A stretch of DNA of 64,000 bases from Tomitella gaofuii (GTDB taxonomy: Bacteria; Actinomycetota; Actinomycetes; Mycobacteriales; Mycobacteriaceae), in contig NZ_CP059900.1 in NCBI RefSeq assembly GCF_014126825.1, forward strand, positions 186,001 to 250,000, written 5' to 3'. The translations under genes and the position numbers were made by a program. Below, piece after piece: positions 26,045 to 34,544 of this stretch. The notes beneath the pieces were generated by a model. The model was given only the letters and a program-made list of their open reading frames with translations, searched no databases and was not told the DNA's origin. Positions within the stretch are counted from its first letter, which is position 1, and every line of letters starts with the position of its first letter.

Positions 26045-27433
26045 TTGAGCAATGAAACGGAACTGGTGCAGGAACTCGGTGCGGCATTGTCCGCGAATGC
26101 GATTCTCACCGACAGTGACGTCGTCGAGTCCTACCGCCGGGACTGGAGCATGGATCCCGACGCGGGACGTCCGCTTGCCGTGGTGCGGGCCCGTACAGAG
26201 GACGATGTCCGCGCGGTGATGCGGTTCGCCTCCGCCCACCGTATCCCCGTGGTCCCCCGGGGTGCGGGCAGCAGTGTCATCGGAGGCTCGACCGCCGTCG
26301 ACGGTGCGATCACGCTGAGCGTGGAACACCTCGACGATCTCGTTATCGATCCGGAGACCATGACCGCTGTCGTCGGGCCGGGCGTGATCAACGCCGAGTT
26401 GAGCACGGCCGCCGCCGAGCGCGGGATGTTCTATCCGCCGAATCCGACGTCCTCCGACTTCTGCTCGATCGGTGGCAACGTGGCGACGGATTCCGGCGGG
26501 CCCAACGGCTGCAAGTACGGCTCGACGGCCGACTATGTGGTCAACCTGAGGGTCGTGCTCGCCGACGGTTCCGTCGCCGAGTTCGGCGGGCCTATGCCGA
26601 AGGCGACGACCGGTCTTCCGCTGATGAAGCTGTTCATCGGCGCGGAGGGCACACTTGGAGTGATCACCCGCATCACGCTGCGGCTGCTGCCCCAACCGGC
26701 GGAGCACCGCACCGTGGCCGCCTTCTTTGCCACCCGGGAGGCGGCATTCGACGCGTGTGCCGACATCGCGAAGGCCATGCGCCCGAGTGAAATCGCCGTA
26801 ATGGACCGACCCGCGCTCGACGTCGCCGAACAGCACCTGCACATGGGTCTCGACGATGACACCGCTGCGGTGCTCTTCGGCTATTCCGACGCCGATACCG
26901 GCGCCGCGGGCGAAGCCGCTCTCATGGAGAAGATCTGTCGCCGGCACGGGGCGGACGACGTTTTCGTCACCGATGACCCGTCTGAGGGCGCGATGATCAG
27001 CCGCCCGCGCGAGGGCGTATTCGACGCACTCGAGGGCAGGCGCGCGCTGATCGTCGAAGACTTTGCCGTGCCTCCGGGGCAGATCAGCGACCTGATCACC
27101 GCTGCGTATCGCATTGGCGACGAGATGGGCCAGCAGATTCTCACCTACGCCTATCCTGTTGACGGCGTTGTGCACCCGATCATCCTTTTCGACCCCGCCG
27201 ATGGGGAGTCGGCCGGCCGAGCCTTCGGCACGCGTTCCCGTCTGCTGGCCGCAGTGGAGGAAATGGGCGGCGGCCTGGCTGCGGAATACGGGATCGGCGC
27301 GGACAAGAGGGCGGCTGTCGAAAAGACTCTCGACGACGCGGCGAAGACGCTGCAGCGGCGGACAAAGGCAGTGTTCGATCCGCTTGGCATCCTCAACCCG
27401 CGTGCGCTCGTCACCACCGCATCTCACGACTAG
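26045..27433 (+). CDS. GlcD-like FAD-linked oxidase
   Basis: FAD-dependent oxidase/dehydrogenase of the GlcD/D-lactate dehydrogenase group, about 462 residues. The PCMH-type FAD domain shows VVPRGAGSSVIGGSTAVDG, the FCSIGGNVATDSGGP motif and IGAEGTLGVITRITL; the C-terminal substrate domain ends DPLGILNPRAL. Typical substrates are 2-hydroxyacids. An ATG at 26000 is in frame, but TTG 26045 is preceded by GAGGGA at 7 bases, whereas the ATG has no ribosome-binding site, so I prefer TTG. Third gene of the catabolic block, 50 bases after the monooxygenase. Confidence 0.88.
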   Translation: MSNETELVQELGAALSANAILTDSDVVESYRRDWSMDPDAGRPLAVVRARTEDDVRAVMRFASAHRIPVVPRGAGSSVIGGSTAVDGAITLSVEHLDDLVIDPETMTAVVGPGVINAELSTAAAERGMFYPPNPTSSDFCSIGGNVATDSGGPNGCKYGSTADYVVNLRVVLADGSVAEFGGPMPKATTGLPLMKLFIGAEGTLGVITRITLRLLPQPAEHRTVAAFFATREAAFDACADIAKAMRPSEIAVMDRPALDVAEQHLHMGLDDDTAAVLFGYSDADTGAAGEAALMEKICRRHGADDVFVTDDPSEGAMISRPREGVFDALEGRRALIVEDFAVPPGQISDLITAAYRIGDEMGQQILTYAYPVDGVVHPIILFDPADGESAGRAFGTRSRLLAAVEEMGGGLAAEYGIGADKRAAVEKTLDDAAKTLQRRTKAVFDPLGILNPRALVTTASHD

Positions 27434-27455
27434 GCCGGGAAGGACGGTCCCATTC

Positions 27456-29126
27456 ATGCGAATCGAGCGCGACGCCGCCTTCACCACCGGCGACGGCGAA
27501 CACGTGAAGGCCGACATCTACCGCCCGGACATGCTCCCGGCTCCGGTCATCCTCCAGCGGACCCCGTACACGAAAGACTGGCACGTGGAGCTCGGTGAGA
27601 GGATTGCCCGCGCCGGCTATATCGGGATCATCCAGGACGTGCGGGGGCAGAACGCGTCGACAGGCGCATGGGACCCGTTCGTCAACGAGGCCGACGACGG
27701 GGCTGCGGCGGTCGAGTGGGCGGCCGGTGTCGACGGTTGCGACGGTCGGGTCGCGCTGATCGGTACCTCATACGCAGGGGCGACAGCGCTGAAGGCGGCG
27801 ACCCGCCGCCCGGAGTCGTTGGTGGCGGTTGTCGCCGCCGAGACGCCTGCCGACTATTACGACGACACCGTTTTTCCCGGTGGGGTGTTGGCGCTCGCAT
27901 TCATCGAGACGTGGTTGCTGCGCAACATCGCCAATTCCGCGGCCGGCCGCCTGTCCGACGGGCCGGACATCCAACGCGCGATGACCGACGTCTACGAGAA
28001 CCGGATGGACGAGGCGTTTCAATTCACGCCACCCATCGGCCTGCCCGCGCTCCATCCGGACCGCAGCGAGATCGCGCCCTACTTCGCCTCCTGGCTCGGC
28101 CCGCACCGCACGCGCACCACATACTGGGATGATATCTCGCTACGGCCGGTGCTCACCGACATCGATGTGCCCGTCCTCGTCATCGGCGGCTGGTATGACG
28201 TTTTCGTCGGCGGAACGATCGAGATATTCCAGCGCCTGGCCGCGGCCGGACGCGATACCCGTCTGCTGGTCGGGCCGTGGAGTCACAACATGTGGGGCCG
28301 GACGATGAATGGGATCGACTTCGGCCCGTCCGCGGAATTCGACTTTGTCGCCGAGGCGATCGCGTGGGTCGACCGCTGCCTCGGGATCGAGCGGCCGCGA
28401 ATCAGAGCGGGGGCGAACTGGGGCCACTTCGATTCGCCCGTACGGTATTTCACCACCGGCGACTGTCTCTGGCACACTGCGGACGGTTGGCCTCCGACGT
28501 CCTCCGCGCCGATCACGTTGGAGCTCGGTGTCGGCTGCACCCTGGGTGGCGAACCGGGGGAAGAGGGCGTGGTCGAATTCGACTCCGATCCTGCCGATCC
28601 GGTCCCCGCGCTGGGCGGGCACAGCTGCTGCTACCAACCGCAATCGCCGATGGGCCCGATGGACCAGCGCCTCATCGAGGCACTCCCCGCCGTGGTGTCG
28701 TTTTCCACTGCCGCCGCGGAGCAGGCATGGACGATCGTCGGGCCCGTCGAGGTCGCGCTGGAGATGACCACCGACGTTCCTGACACCGACCTCACGGCCG
28801 TGCTCACCGACGTGCACCCGGACGGGACGTCGATAAATCTCACCGAGGGGGTCCTGCGCGCAAGCCATCGGCGGGGCAGCGTCGCCCCCGAGCCGCTCGT
28901 CCCGGGCAAGCGCACGGCCTTCGTGCTCCGTCTGCTGCCCACGGCGCACACGATACTGCCGGGGCACCGGCTGCGGCTCAACCTCGCCGGAAGCCTGTTC
29001 CCCACCTTCGAACGCAACCCCAATACCGGACGGATCGACGACCCCATCCACGATGCCGCCGTCGCGCACGTCGAAGTGCATGTGGGCGGCGGATCCGGAT
29101 CAGCCCTCACGCTTCGGCGGGCATAG
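27456..29126 (+). CDS. CocE/NonD family hydrolase (S15-like esterase)
   Basis: A 556-residue alpha/beta hydrolase of the cocaine-esterase / X-Pro dipeptidyl-peptidase family, acting on esters or amides. The nucleophile is in LIGTSYAGATALKAA (about residue 107); the His is likely in LLVGPWSHNMWG. The C-terminal jelly-roll domain (about 330-556, from DGWPPTSSAPITLELG) is characteristic of the family. No signal peptide, so it is cytoplasmic. Last gene of the block, convergent with the Lrp-type regulator four bases away. It may release the aromatic or acyl part used by the other enzymes. Confidence 0.9.
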   Translation: MRIERDAAFTTGDGEHVKADIYRPDMLPAPVILQRTPYTKDWHVELGERIARAGYIGIIQDVRGQNASTGAWDPFVNEADDGAAAVEWAAGVDGCDGRVALIGTSYAGATALKAATRRPESLVAVVAAETPADYYDDTVFPGGVLALAFIETWLLRNIANSAAGRLSDGPDIQRAMTDVYENRMDEAFQFTPPIGLPALHPDRSEIAPYFASWLGPHRTRTTYWDDISLRPVLTDIDVPVLVIGGWYDVFVGGTIEIFQRLAAAGRDTRLLVGPWSHNMWGRTMNGIDFGPSAEFDFVAEAIAWVDRCLGIERPRIRAGANWGHFDSPVRYFTTGDCLWHTADGWPPTSSAPITLELGVGCTLGGEPGEEGVVEFDSDPADPVPALGGHSCCYQPQSPMGPMDQRLIEALPAVVSFSTAAAEQAWTIVGPVEVALEMTTDVPDTDLTAVLTDVHPDGTSINLTEGVLRASHRRGSVAPEPLVPGKRTAFVLRLLPTAHTILPGHRLRLNLAGSLFPTFERNPNTGRIDDPIHDAAVAHVEVHVGGGSGSALTLRRA

Positions 29127-29130
29127 CCGC

Positions 29131-30054
29131 TCAGCGTGCTCCGTGCTTGAGAATGCGCGCCATCGGATCGACCTCCTGGGAGACCACGGCGTAGCCCGCC
29201 AGCTCGTCGTCCACGAAGGCGACAAGATCCTCGTGGTGCGGAACTACGACGCTGACCACCAGGTCGAAGCGTCCGGACGTGGCGGCGACGAATCGACAAT
29301 AGGGGTGGCGGCTCAGTTTCTTCGCGAGCTCACCGATCTTTCCGGGCGCCATCGCTATCCAGATCATCGAATCAACGCCGAAGCCCTGGACTGCCGGATC
29401 GATCTCGACCTCGTAATAGACGATCCCGAACTCGACGAGCCGATGCGTGCGCCGCGACACCGTCGCAGGGTCGACGCCGACGCGCTTCGCGATTTCCGCG
29501 GCCGGCAGACGGGCGTCGCGGCGCAGCTCGGACATCACCGCGCGGTCCACCTCGTCGAGCCGGTATCCAGGAACTTCGACGGCGATCTGCCCGCGCGGGG
29601 TCCACACCTTGATCAGCTGCATGATTTCCAGACGACGGATCTTCGCGTCGTCGCTGACCTCGCTGATAATCGGATCGCCCCGTCCCGGGGAAGACAGCAA
29701 CCCCCACACGACCTGGTGCCCCGACTGCGACACGCGCACCCAGCGCGTGCGCGGTTGCCGTGCGAGTGCCTCGCTGAGTCGGTCGGCGCGGGCGGTGTCG
29801 CTCCACGAACGCACCATCCAGGCCACGCCGCCCTCGAATCCCGGCAGCGTGCGGGCCACGACGCGGATGACGCCGAGCCGAACGAGGCGTCGGTAGCGGC
29901 GAGCGACTGTCCGTTCGCCGAGCCCCGTCTTCTCGGCAAGTGCCGCGAACGTCGCCGTCGGGTCGGCATCCATCTCCAGAATGAGACGCACGTCGGAGTC
30001 GGTGAGCGTCGTGTCCGGGTTGATCATCGAATCCACACCCACGATTATCGGCAT
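29131..30054 (-). CDS. Tandem (double-length) Lrp/AsnC family regulator
   Basis: A 307-residue regulator, about twice the normal Lrp length. Two winged helix-turn-helix domains are seen: TLTDSDVRLILEMDADP to LGVIRVVART at about 18-70, and LDEVDRAVMSELRRDAR to LVEFGIVYY at about 160-215. Each is followed by a RAM-like ligand domain (GGVAWMVRSW..., then GFGVDSMIWIAM... with FVAATSGRFDLVVSV). Start is ATG 30054, or ATG 30027; neither has a strong ribosome-binding site. Convergent with the catabolic block, whose regulator it may be. Confidence 0.85.
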   Translation of the reverse strand: MPIIVGVDSMINPDTTLTDSDVRLILEMDADPTATFAALAEKTGLGERTVARRYRRLVRLGVIRVVARTLPGFEGGVAWMVRSWSDTARADRLSEALARQPRTRWVRVSQSGHQVVWGLLSSPGRGDPIISEVSDDAKIRRLEIMQLIKVWTPRGQIAVEVPGYRLDEVDRAVMSELRRDARLPAAEIAKRVGVDPATVSRRTHRLVEFGIVYYEVEIDPAVQGFGVDSMIWIAMAPGKIGELAKKLSRHPYCRFVAATSGRFDLVVSVVVPHHEDLVAFVDDELAGYAVVSQEVDPMARILKHGAR

Positions 30055-30241
30055 ATATCGATGTGGTGCTGGGTCTCCCGGCCTCGGACACTGCGTCGTG
30101 CGTCCGCTGATCCGCTCCGGGCAACTCCACCGTCGCGTCAACCCTCGGTACAGGCGGAAGCGCCGGAAATATGCTGATCGATCCCGCCGTCGTCGCATTC
30201 CGAGGGGCCCGCCGTGGGAGGAACAGCGGGTTCGGCCGACC

Positions 30242-30886
30242 TCACTTGCGCCAGAACAGATGGTGCGTCACTCCGCTAGGGCTGGGTACGACGTCCCGGT
30301 GGAACCGGTCGAGCAGTTCGTCGGGGGATTCCCACAGCCGGGGCCCGGAGCCGAGCGTCATCGGCGCGACAGCCACATGCAGGGTGTCGACGAGGTCTGC
30401 GTCGAGGAACTGCCGGATGATGGTGGCCCCACCGCCGAGGCGGACGTCCTGCCCCTGCGCCGCCTCCCTCGCTTGAGCGAGCACCGCGGCCGGATCGCCG
30501 TCGACGAAGTGGAACGTGGTGTCGGCGAGCGTGAACGACGGGCGGACGGGGTGCGTCATGACGAACACCGGAGTGTGGAACGGGGGCTCGTCGCCCCACC
30601 ATCCCCGCCATTCGTGGTCTTGCCAGGGCCCGCGCTGCGGACCGAACTTGTTGCGGCCCATGATCTCAGCGCCGATATTGCGGGCGAAATCACGCGTGAA
30701 GTAGTCGTCCAGTCCTCGACTGCCGGGCTCGGAGCGGTGGACGGGCGGGTGGTCGGTGGCGAAGGCCCAAGCGAGCAACTTCCCGGGTTCCGCGTGCCCG
30801 AACGGATGCTCGAAGCTCTGCCCCTCGCCGGCGCCGAATCCGTCACTGGAGACGGTGAAGTTCTGGACTCGCAGCAAACCGCTCAT
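30242..30886 (-). CDS. Dihydrofolate reductase / RibD-C family protein
   Basis: A 214-residue reductase of the RibD C-terminal (DHFR-like) fold. It starts LRVQNFTVSSDGFGAG; later EIMGRNKFGPQRGPW, VFVMTHPVRPSF, VRLGGGATIIRQFLDADLVDTLHV (NADPH loop) and PMTLGSGPRLWE are typical of the yyaP/RibD-C subgroup. The substrate is not known; it is not the folate enzyme. ATG 30886 has GGAGGACAGG before it. It stands alone between the Lrp gene and a DsbA-like gene. Confidence 0.87.
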   Translation of the reverse strand: MSGLLRVQNFTVSSDGFGAGEGQSFEHPFGHAEPGKLLAWAFATDHPPVHRSEPGSRGLDDYFTRDFARNIGAEIMGRNKFGPQRGPWQDHEWRGWWGDEPPFHTPVFVMTHPVRPSFTLADTTFHFVDGDPAAVLAQAREAAQGQDVRLGGGATIIRQFLDADLVDTLHVAVAPMTLGSGPRLWESPDELLDRFHRDVVPSPSGVTHHLFWRK

Positions 30887-30974
30887 GCCTGTCCTCCCGC
30901 TTCGCGCTGTCCGACTGGTGGTTGATGGGTGGACCGGCCCGGGCGGGAAGAATCATCGGCGTGTCCGCCGCAGC

Positions 30975-31604
30975 TCACCCCACGTCTGGTGCGCCGCTTC
31001 GCGGCCGCTGGATCTGGAAGAACGAGTCGGCACGGCCCAGTGCGGTTACCGCGTCGAACAGTGATGCCGCCTCGTCCGATCCGGGTATGGACATGAGCAC
31101 CGGGCCGAAGAACGCGGTGCCGTCGACCGACACGATCGGGCTGCCGCCTGTGTCGCCGAGCGCGCGTTGCCCCGCCGCGTGCGAGCGCTCCACGTGGTCG
31201 TCGTAGGAGGAATCCTCCATCGCGTCGGCCAGAGTGGGATCCGCACCGCATTCAGCCAATGCGGCGGAGGCCAGATCGTGGTCCATCCGCTGCGCCCGGC
31301 GGTGGTATCGCTCGCCCATCGCCGTGTACACCGCGCCGAGCAGGTCCCCGCCCTGCTCCTGCGCGACCGCGGCCAGCAGTCGGCCGGCGGCCAGCGAATC
31401 CGCCATCTCCGCAGCTTCTTCGGCGCCCATGTCTTTGCCGGCATTGAGCACTGCCAGGCTCATCAGATGCCAACGCAACTCGACCCGGCGTTGCGCGGCA
31501 GCCGCCGTCAGCCACCGCGAGGTCACCCAGGTGTAGGGGCACACGGCGTCGAACCACACGTCGACGACCACTGTGCGTTGCGCGGTGCTCTCCGCGTCGG
31601 TCAT
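30975..31604 (-). CDS. DsbA-like protein, Rv2466c-type, with CPYT instead of CPWC
   Basis: A 209-residue thioredoxin-fold protein. The whole sequence parallels mycobacterial Rv2466c, a mycothiol-dependent nitroreductase/oxidoreductase: WFDAVCPYTWVTSRWL near the N-terminus, MSLAVLNAG, LYTAMG-like VYTAMGERYH, and FFGPVLMSIP with the cis-Pro loop region GSPIVSVDG. The active site is C22-P-Y-T25, whereas Rv2466c has CPWC, so the resolving cysteine is missing. ATG 31604 has GAAGG upstream; the frame is open a little further. Divergent from the SDR gene. Confidence 0.85.
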   Translation of the reverse strand: MTDAESTAQRTVVVDVWFDAVCPYTWVTSRWLTAAAAQRRVELRWHLMSLAVLNAGKDMGAEEAAEMADSLAAGRLLAAVAQEQGGDLLGAVYTAMGERYHRRAQRMDHDLASAALAECGADPTLADAMEDSSYDDHVERSHAAGQRALGDTGGSPIVSVDGTAFFGPVLMSIPGSDEAASLFDAVTALGRADSFFQIQRPRSGAPDVG

Positions 31605-31687
31605 ATCCTTCACCCGCTTCCTGCGCCGCGCCGGCCGTCTCCGGCGCGTCCATGTGGTTTGCCGGGTCACCGCCCCGCCAAACCACC

Positions 31688-31703
31688 GTCACCATGGTGT
31701 GAC
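31688..31703. promoter_or_regulatory. Candidate operator palindrome
   Basis: GTCAC at 31688-31692 and GTGAC at 31699-31703 flank CATGGT, in the divergent region between the DsbA-like gene and the SDR gene. The inner CACCATGGTG is also a perfect palindrome. The binding protein is unknown. Confidence 0.3.
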
Positions 31704-31750
31704 CGGGGCCTCATGGTCGACGGTGCGGGCAGTGCTTTACGCTGCGGAAT

Positions 31751-32527
31751 ATGGAGATCAGGGGAGCTAGTGCAATCGTCACCGGCGGCGCTTCGGGAAT
31801 CGGCGCCGCCACCGCCCGCCGGCTGGCGGGGCGCGGCGCGAAGGTGGTCGTCGCGGACCTCAACGCGGAGGCCGGGCAGAAGCTCGCGCAGGAGATCGAC
31901 GGCGTGTTCGTCTCCGTCGATGTCACCGACACCGCGCAGATCGAGGCCGCCGTCCACACCGCCGTCGAGCTGGCGCCGCTGAAGGCGCTGGTCAACTCGG
32001 CCGGCATCGGTTCCGCTCAGCGCACCATCGGTCGCGACGGCGAGTTCGCCTCCGCACACAACATCGACGTGTACAAGAAGGTCATCGCCATCAACCTGAT
32101 CGGCACCTTCGACGCCGTGCGCCTGGCCGCCACCGCGATGAGCCGCAACGACCCGGGCGAGGACACGGACCGCGGCGCCATCGTCAACCTGGCGTCGGTG
32201 GCCGCGTTCGACGGCCAGATCGGGCAGGCGGCCTACTCGTCGTCCAAGGGCGGCGTCGTCGGCATGACCCTGCCGGTGGCGCGCGACCTGTCGGCGGCGG
32301 GGATCCGCCTCAACACCATCGCGCCCGGCCTCATCGACACCCCCATCTACGGCAGCGGACCGGAGTCGGAGGCGTTCAAGGCCAAGCTGGGCGAGAGCGT
32401 GCTGTTCCCCAAGCGCCTCGGCGTGCCGGACGAGCTGGCGTCGATGGTCGAGGAGCTGCTCACCAACTCGTACATGAACGCCGAGGTGGTCCGGGTGGAC
32501 GGCGGCATCCGGATGCCACCGAAGTGA
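31751..32527 (+). CDS. Short-chain dehydrogenase (3-hydroxyacyl-CoA dehydrogenase type II-like)
   Basis: NAD(P)-dependent SDR oxidoreductase of 258 residues. The dinucleotide motif [15 protein letters not shown] is near residue 12, DVTD near 58, NSAG near 82, the catalytic Ser in LASVAAFDG and the YxxxK in AAYSSSKGG. The acidic VVVADLN after the second strand suggests NAD preference. The pattern, including [16 protein letters not shown] and GLIDTPIYG, fits 3-hydroxyacyl-CoA dehydrogenase/17-beta-HSD10 relatives, so fatty-acid or sterol side-chain oxidation is likely. The GNAT gene follows after 22 bases. Confidence 0.9.
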   Translation: MEIRGASAIVTGGASGIGAATARRLAGRGAKVVVADLNAEAGQKLAQEIDGVFVSVDVTDTAQIEAAVHTAVELAPLKALVNSAGIGSAQRTIGRDGEFASAHNIDVYKKVIAINLIGTFDAVRLAATAMSRNDPGEDTDRGAIVNLASVAAFDGQIGQAAYSSSKGGVVGMTLPVARDLSAAGIRLNTIAPGLIDTPIYGSGPESEAFKAKLGESVLFPKRLGVPDELASMVEELLTNSYMNAEVVRVDGGIRMPPK

Positions 32528-32549
32528 TCGCCTGAGGACCCCGGACGTC

Positions 32550-33065
32550 ATGCCTGCGACACCGGGGTGGGCGACCCGCGCCGAGACCGCCGCCGATGCG
32601 GCGGCGGTCCGGCGCGTTGTGCTGTCCGCATTCGATACGGCGGAAGAGGCGGACCTGGTGGACGCGTTGCGGCAGGACCCGGCGTGGATCGACGGGCTGT
32701 CGGCGGTGGCGGTGGACGGCGAGGGAGCCGTCGTCGCCCACGCGCTGCTCACCCGGTGCGCGATCGGGGATCGGCCCGCGGTGTGCCTGGCGCCGTGCTC
32801 CGTGCTGCCGGAGCACCAAGGGGCCGGCGCGGGTACGGCGGTGACCCGGGCGGTGCTCGAGGCGGCGCGCCGGCGCGGGGAGAGGTTCGTGACCGTGCTC
32901 GGCCACCCGGAATACTATCCGCGGTTCGGCTTCGAGCGCGCGTCCGCGCACGGCGTGCGGATGCGCGCCGCAGTGCCCGACGACGCGCTGATGGTGCTGA
33001 GTCTCGACGGCACTGCCGTGCCCGCCGGCGTCATCCGCTACGCCGCCGCCTTCGGCGACATCTGA
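32550..33065 (+). CDS. GNAT family N-acetyltransferase
   Basis: A 171-residue acetyl-CoA-dependent acetyltransferase. Motif A, the acetyl-CoA pyrophosphate loop, is VLPEHQGAGAGTAVTRAVLE; motif B includes VTVLGHPEYYPRFGFERAS, a signature of the YhbS-type subgroup. The acceptor is unknown. It follows the SDR gene closely and precedes the DUF2252 gene, and may be in one transcript with them. Confidence 0.88.
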   Translation: MPATPGWATRAETAADAAAVRRVVLSAFDTAEEADLVDALRQDPAWIDGLSAVAVDGEGAVVAHALLTRCAIGDRPAVCLAPCSVLPEHQGAGAGTAVTRAVLEAARRRGERFVTVLGHPEYYPRFGFERASAHGVRMRAAVPDDALMVLSLDGTAVPAGVIRYAAAFGDI

Positions 33066-33084
33066 CCGGCAGAAAGGAATCGCG

Positions 33085-34428
33085 ATGGGCATGACACGCG
33101 GACAGAGCGATCTCGACGACACGGAGCGTCAGGCACAGATCATCGACGTGTTCGTGGACGCCTTCGGGGAGATGATCGCGGCGGACCCGGACGCGTTCCG
33201 CAAGAAGTTCCGCAAGATGGCCGACAACCCGTTCGCGTTCTACCGGGGCTCGGCATGCCTCTTCTACGCCGACATGGCCGAGTTGGACGACCCGTGGGCG
33301 AACGAGCGGACAGGTCGCATCTGGATCCAGGGCGACCTGCATGCGGAGAACTTCGGCACATACATGGATTCCGCCGGCCAGATCGTGTTCGACGTCAATG
33401 ACTTCGACGAGGCCTATCTGGGCGCGTTCACCTGGGACATCAGGCGGTTCTGCGCGAGCATCGCGCTGCTGGCCCGGCGCAAGGCCATCTCCGACGACGA
33501 TATCGCCGCGCTCATCAGGACGTACGTCCGCGCCTACCTGCGCACCGTCCGCGATTTCGCCCGGGGCCCTCTGCAAGCGGAGGACTTCAAGCTGCACCTG
33601 CGCAACACCGAAGGGATCGTGCACGAGGCACTGTTGAATGCGCGGACGCGCACGCGCGTGGCGCTGCTGGACCGGAACACCGTGATCGAAGACCACGAGC
33701 GGCGGTTCAGCCCGGGCAAGGGAGTACGCAGGCTGGAGGCCGACGAGCATGCGCGGGTGGCCGCGGCCTTCGAGCGGTACCTGGAGACGATCCCCGCCCA
33801 CAAGCGGTTCCACAGCATCACCTACGCGGTGAAGGACATCGTGGGCCGCAAGGGGTTCGGCATCGGCTCGGCCGGACTGCCCGCCTACAACATCCTCGTC
33901 GAGGGGCAGACGGAGGCGCTCGAGAACGACGTCATCCTGTCGATGAAGCAGGGGAACATCGCTGCGCCCAGCCGGATCGTGCACGATGCGGACGTCGCGG
34001 AGTACTTCACCGACCACGGACACCGCACCGCCGTCTCGCAGCGCGCGCTGCAGGCGCACGCCGACCCGTGGCTCGGCCATACCGACCTCGATGGCGTGGG
34101 GTACATCGTGTCCGAATTGTCGCCGTACGTCGACGACCTGGACTGGTCCGACCTGACGGAACCGGAGGAGATCCGGCCGGTGCTCGACTACCTGGGCCAG
34201 TCCACCGCGTGCATGCACTGCGTCTCCGACGCCGACTCCGACCAGACCCTCGTCGCCTTCCAGAGCGAGGAGGCCATCACCGCAGCGATCGGCGACGACG
34301 ACGCATTCGTCGAAGACATGGTGGAGTTCGGGGCGCACTACGCGCGGCAGGCCCGCAACGACCGCGAACTGTTCGTCGACGCCTTCCGCAACGGCAAGAT
34401 CCCCGGAATCAATCCGACGGCAAACTGA
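33085..34428 (+). CDS. DUF2252 family protein (kinase-like fold)
   Basis: A 447-residue protein of the DUF2252 family, distantly related to aminoglycoside-phosphotransferase/protein-kinase folds. Diagnostic segments are NPFAFYRGSACLFYADM, the catalytic-loop-like IQGDLHAENFG, the FDVNDFDEAYLG metal-site-like motif, WDIRRFCASIALLARR and RIVHDADV. The biochemical role is unknown. AGAAAGGAAT precedes ATG 33085. It lies 19 bases after the GNAT gene in the same direction. Confidence 0.88.
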   Translation: MGMTRGQSDLDDTERQAQIIDVFVDAFGEMIAADPDAFRKKFRKMADNPFAFYRGSACLFYADMAELDDPWANERTGRIWIQGDLHAENFGTYMDSAGQIVFDVNDFDEAYLGAFTWDIRRFCASIALLARRKAISDDDIAALIRTYVRAYLRTVRDFARGPLQAEDFKLHLRNTEGIVHEALLNARTRTRVALLDRNTVIEDHERRFSPGKGVRRLEADEHARVAAAFERYLETIPAHKRFHSITYAVKDIVGRKGFGIGSAGLPAYNILVEGQTEALENDVILSMKQGNIAAPSRIVHDADVAEYFTDHGHRTAVSQRALQAHADPWLGHTDLDGVGYIVSELSPYVDDLDWSDLTEPEEIRPVLDYLGQSTACMHCVSDADSDQTLVAFQSEEAITAAIGDDDAFVEDMVEFGAHYARQARNDRELFVDAFRNGKIPGINPTAN

Positions 34429-34544
34429 CCGGGGCCGACGCGGGTGGACGAGGATGGGGCCATGAACACCCCCGTGCCGGGCGTCTTCGATGCACCGGAC
34501 GCCGGATCCGCGTCGCGCCGCCGCCCCCGCCTGGGCAGTCCCGG

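Noticed and set aside
24776-27517. A 913-codon minus-strand frame over the monooxygenase and FAD oxidase
   Set aside because: Antisense shadow of two well-supported genes; the translation is Arg/His-rich without domains.
31677-32752. Long minus-strand frame opposite the SDR gene
   Set aside because: Antisense to an SDR gene that has complete catalytic motifs; no motifs of its own.
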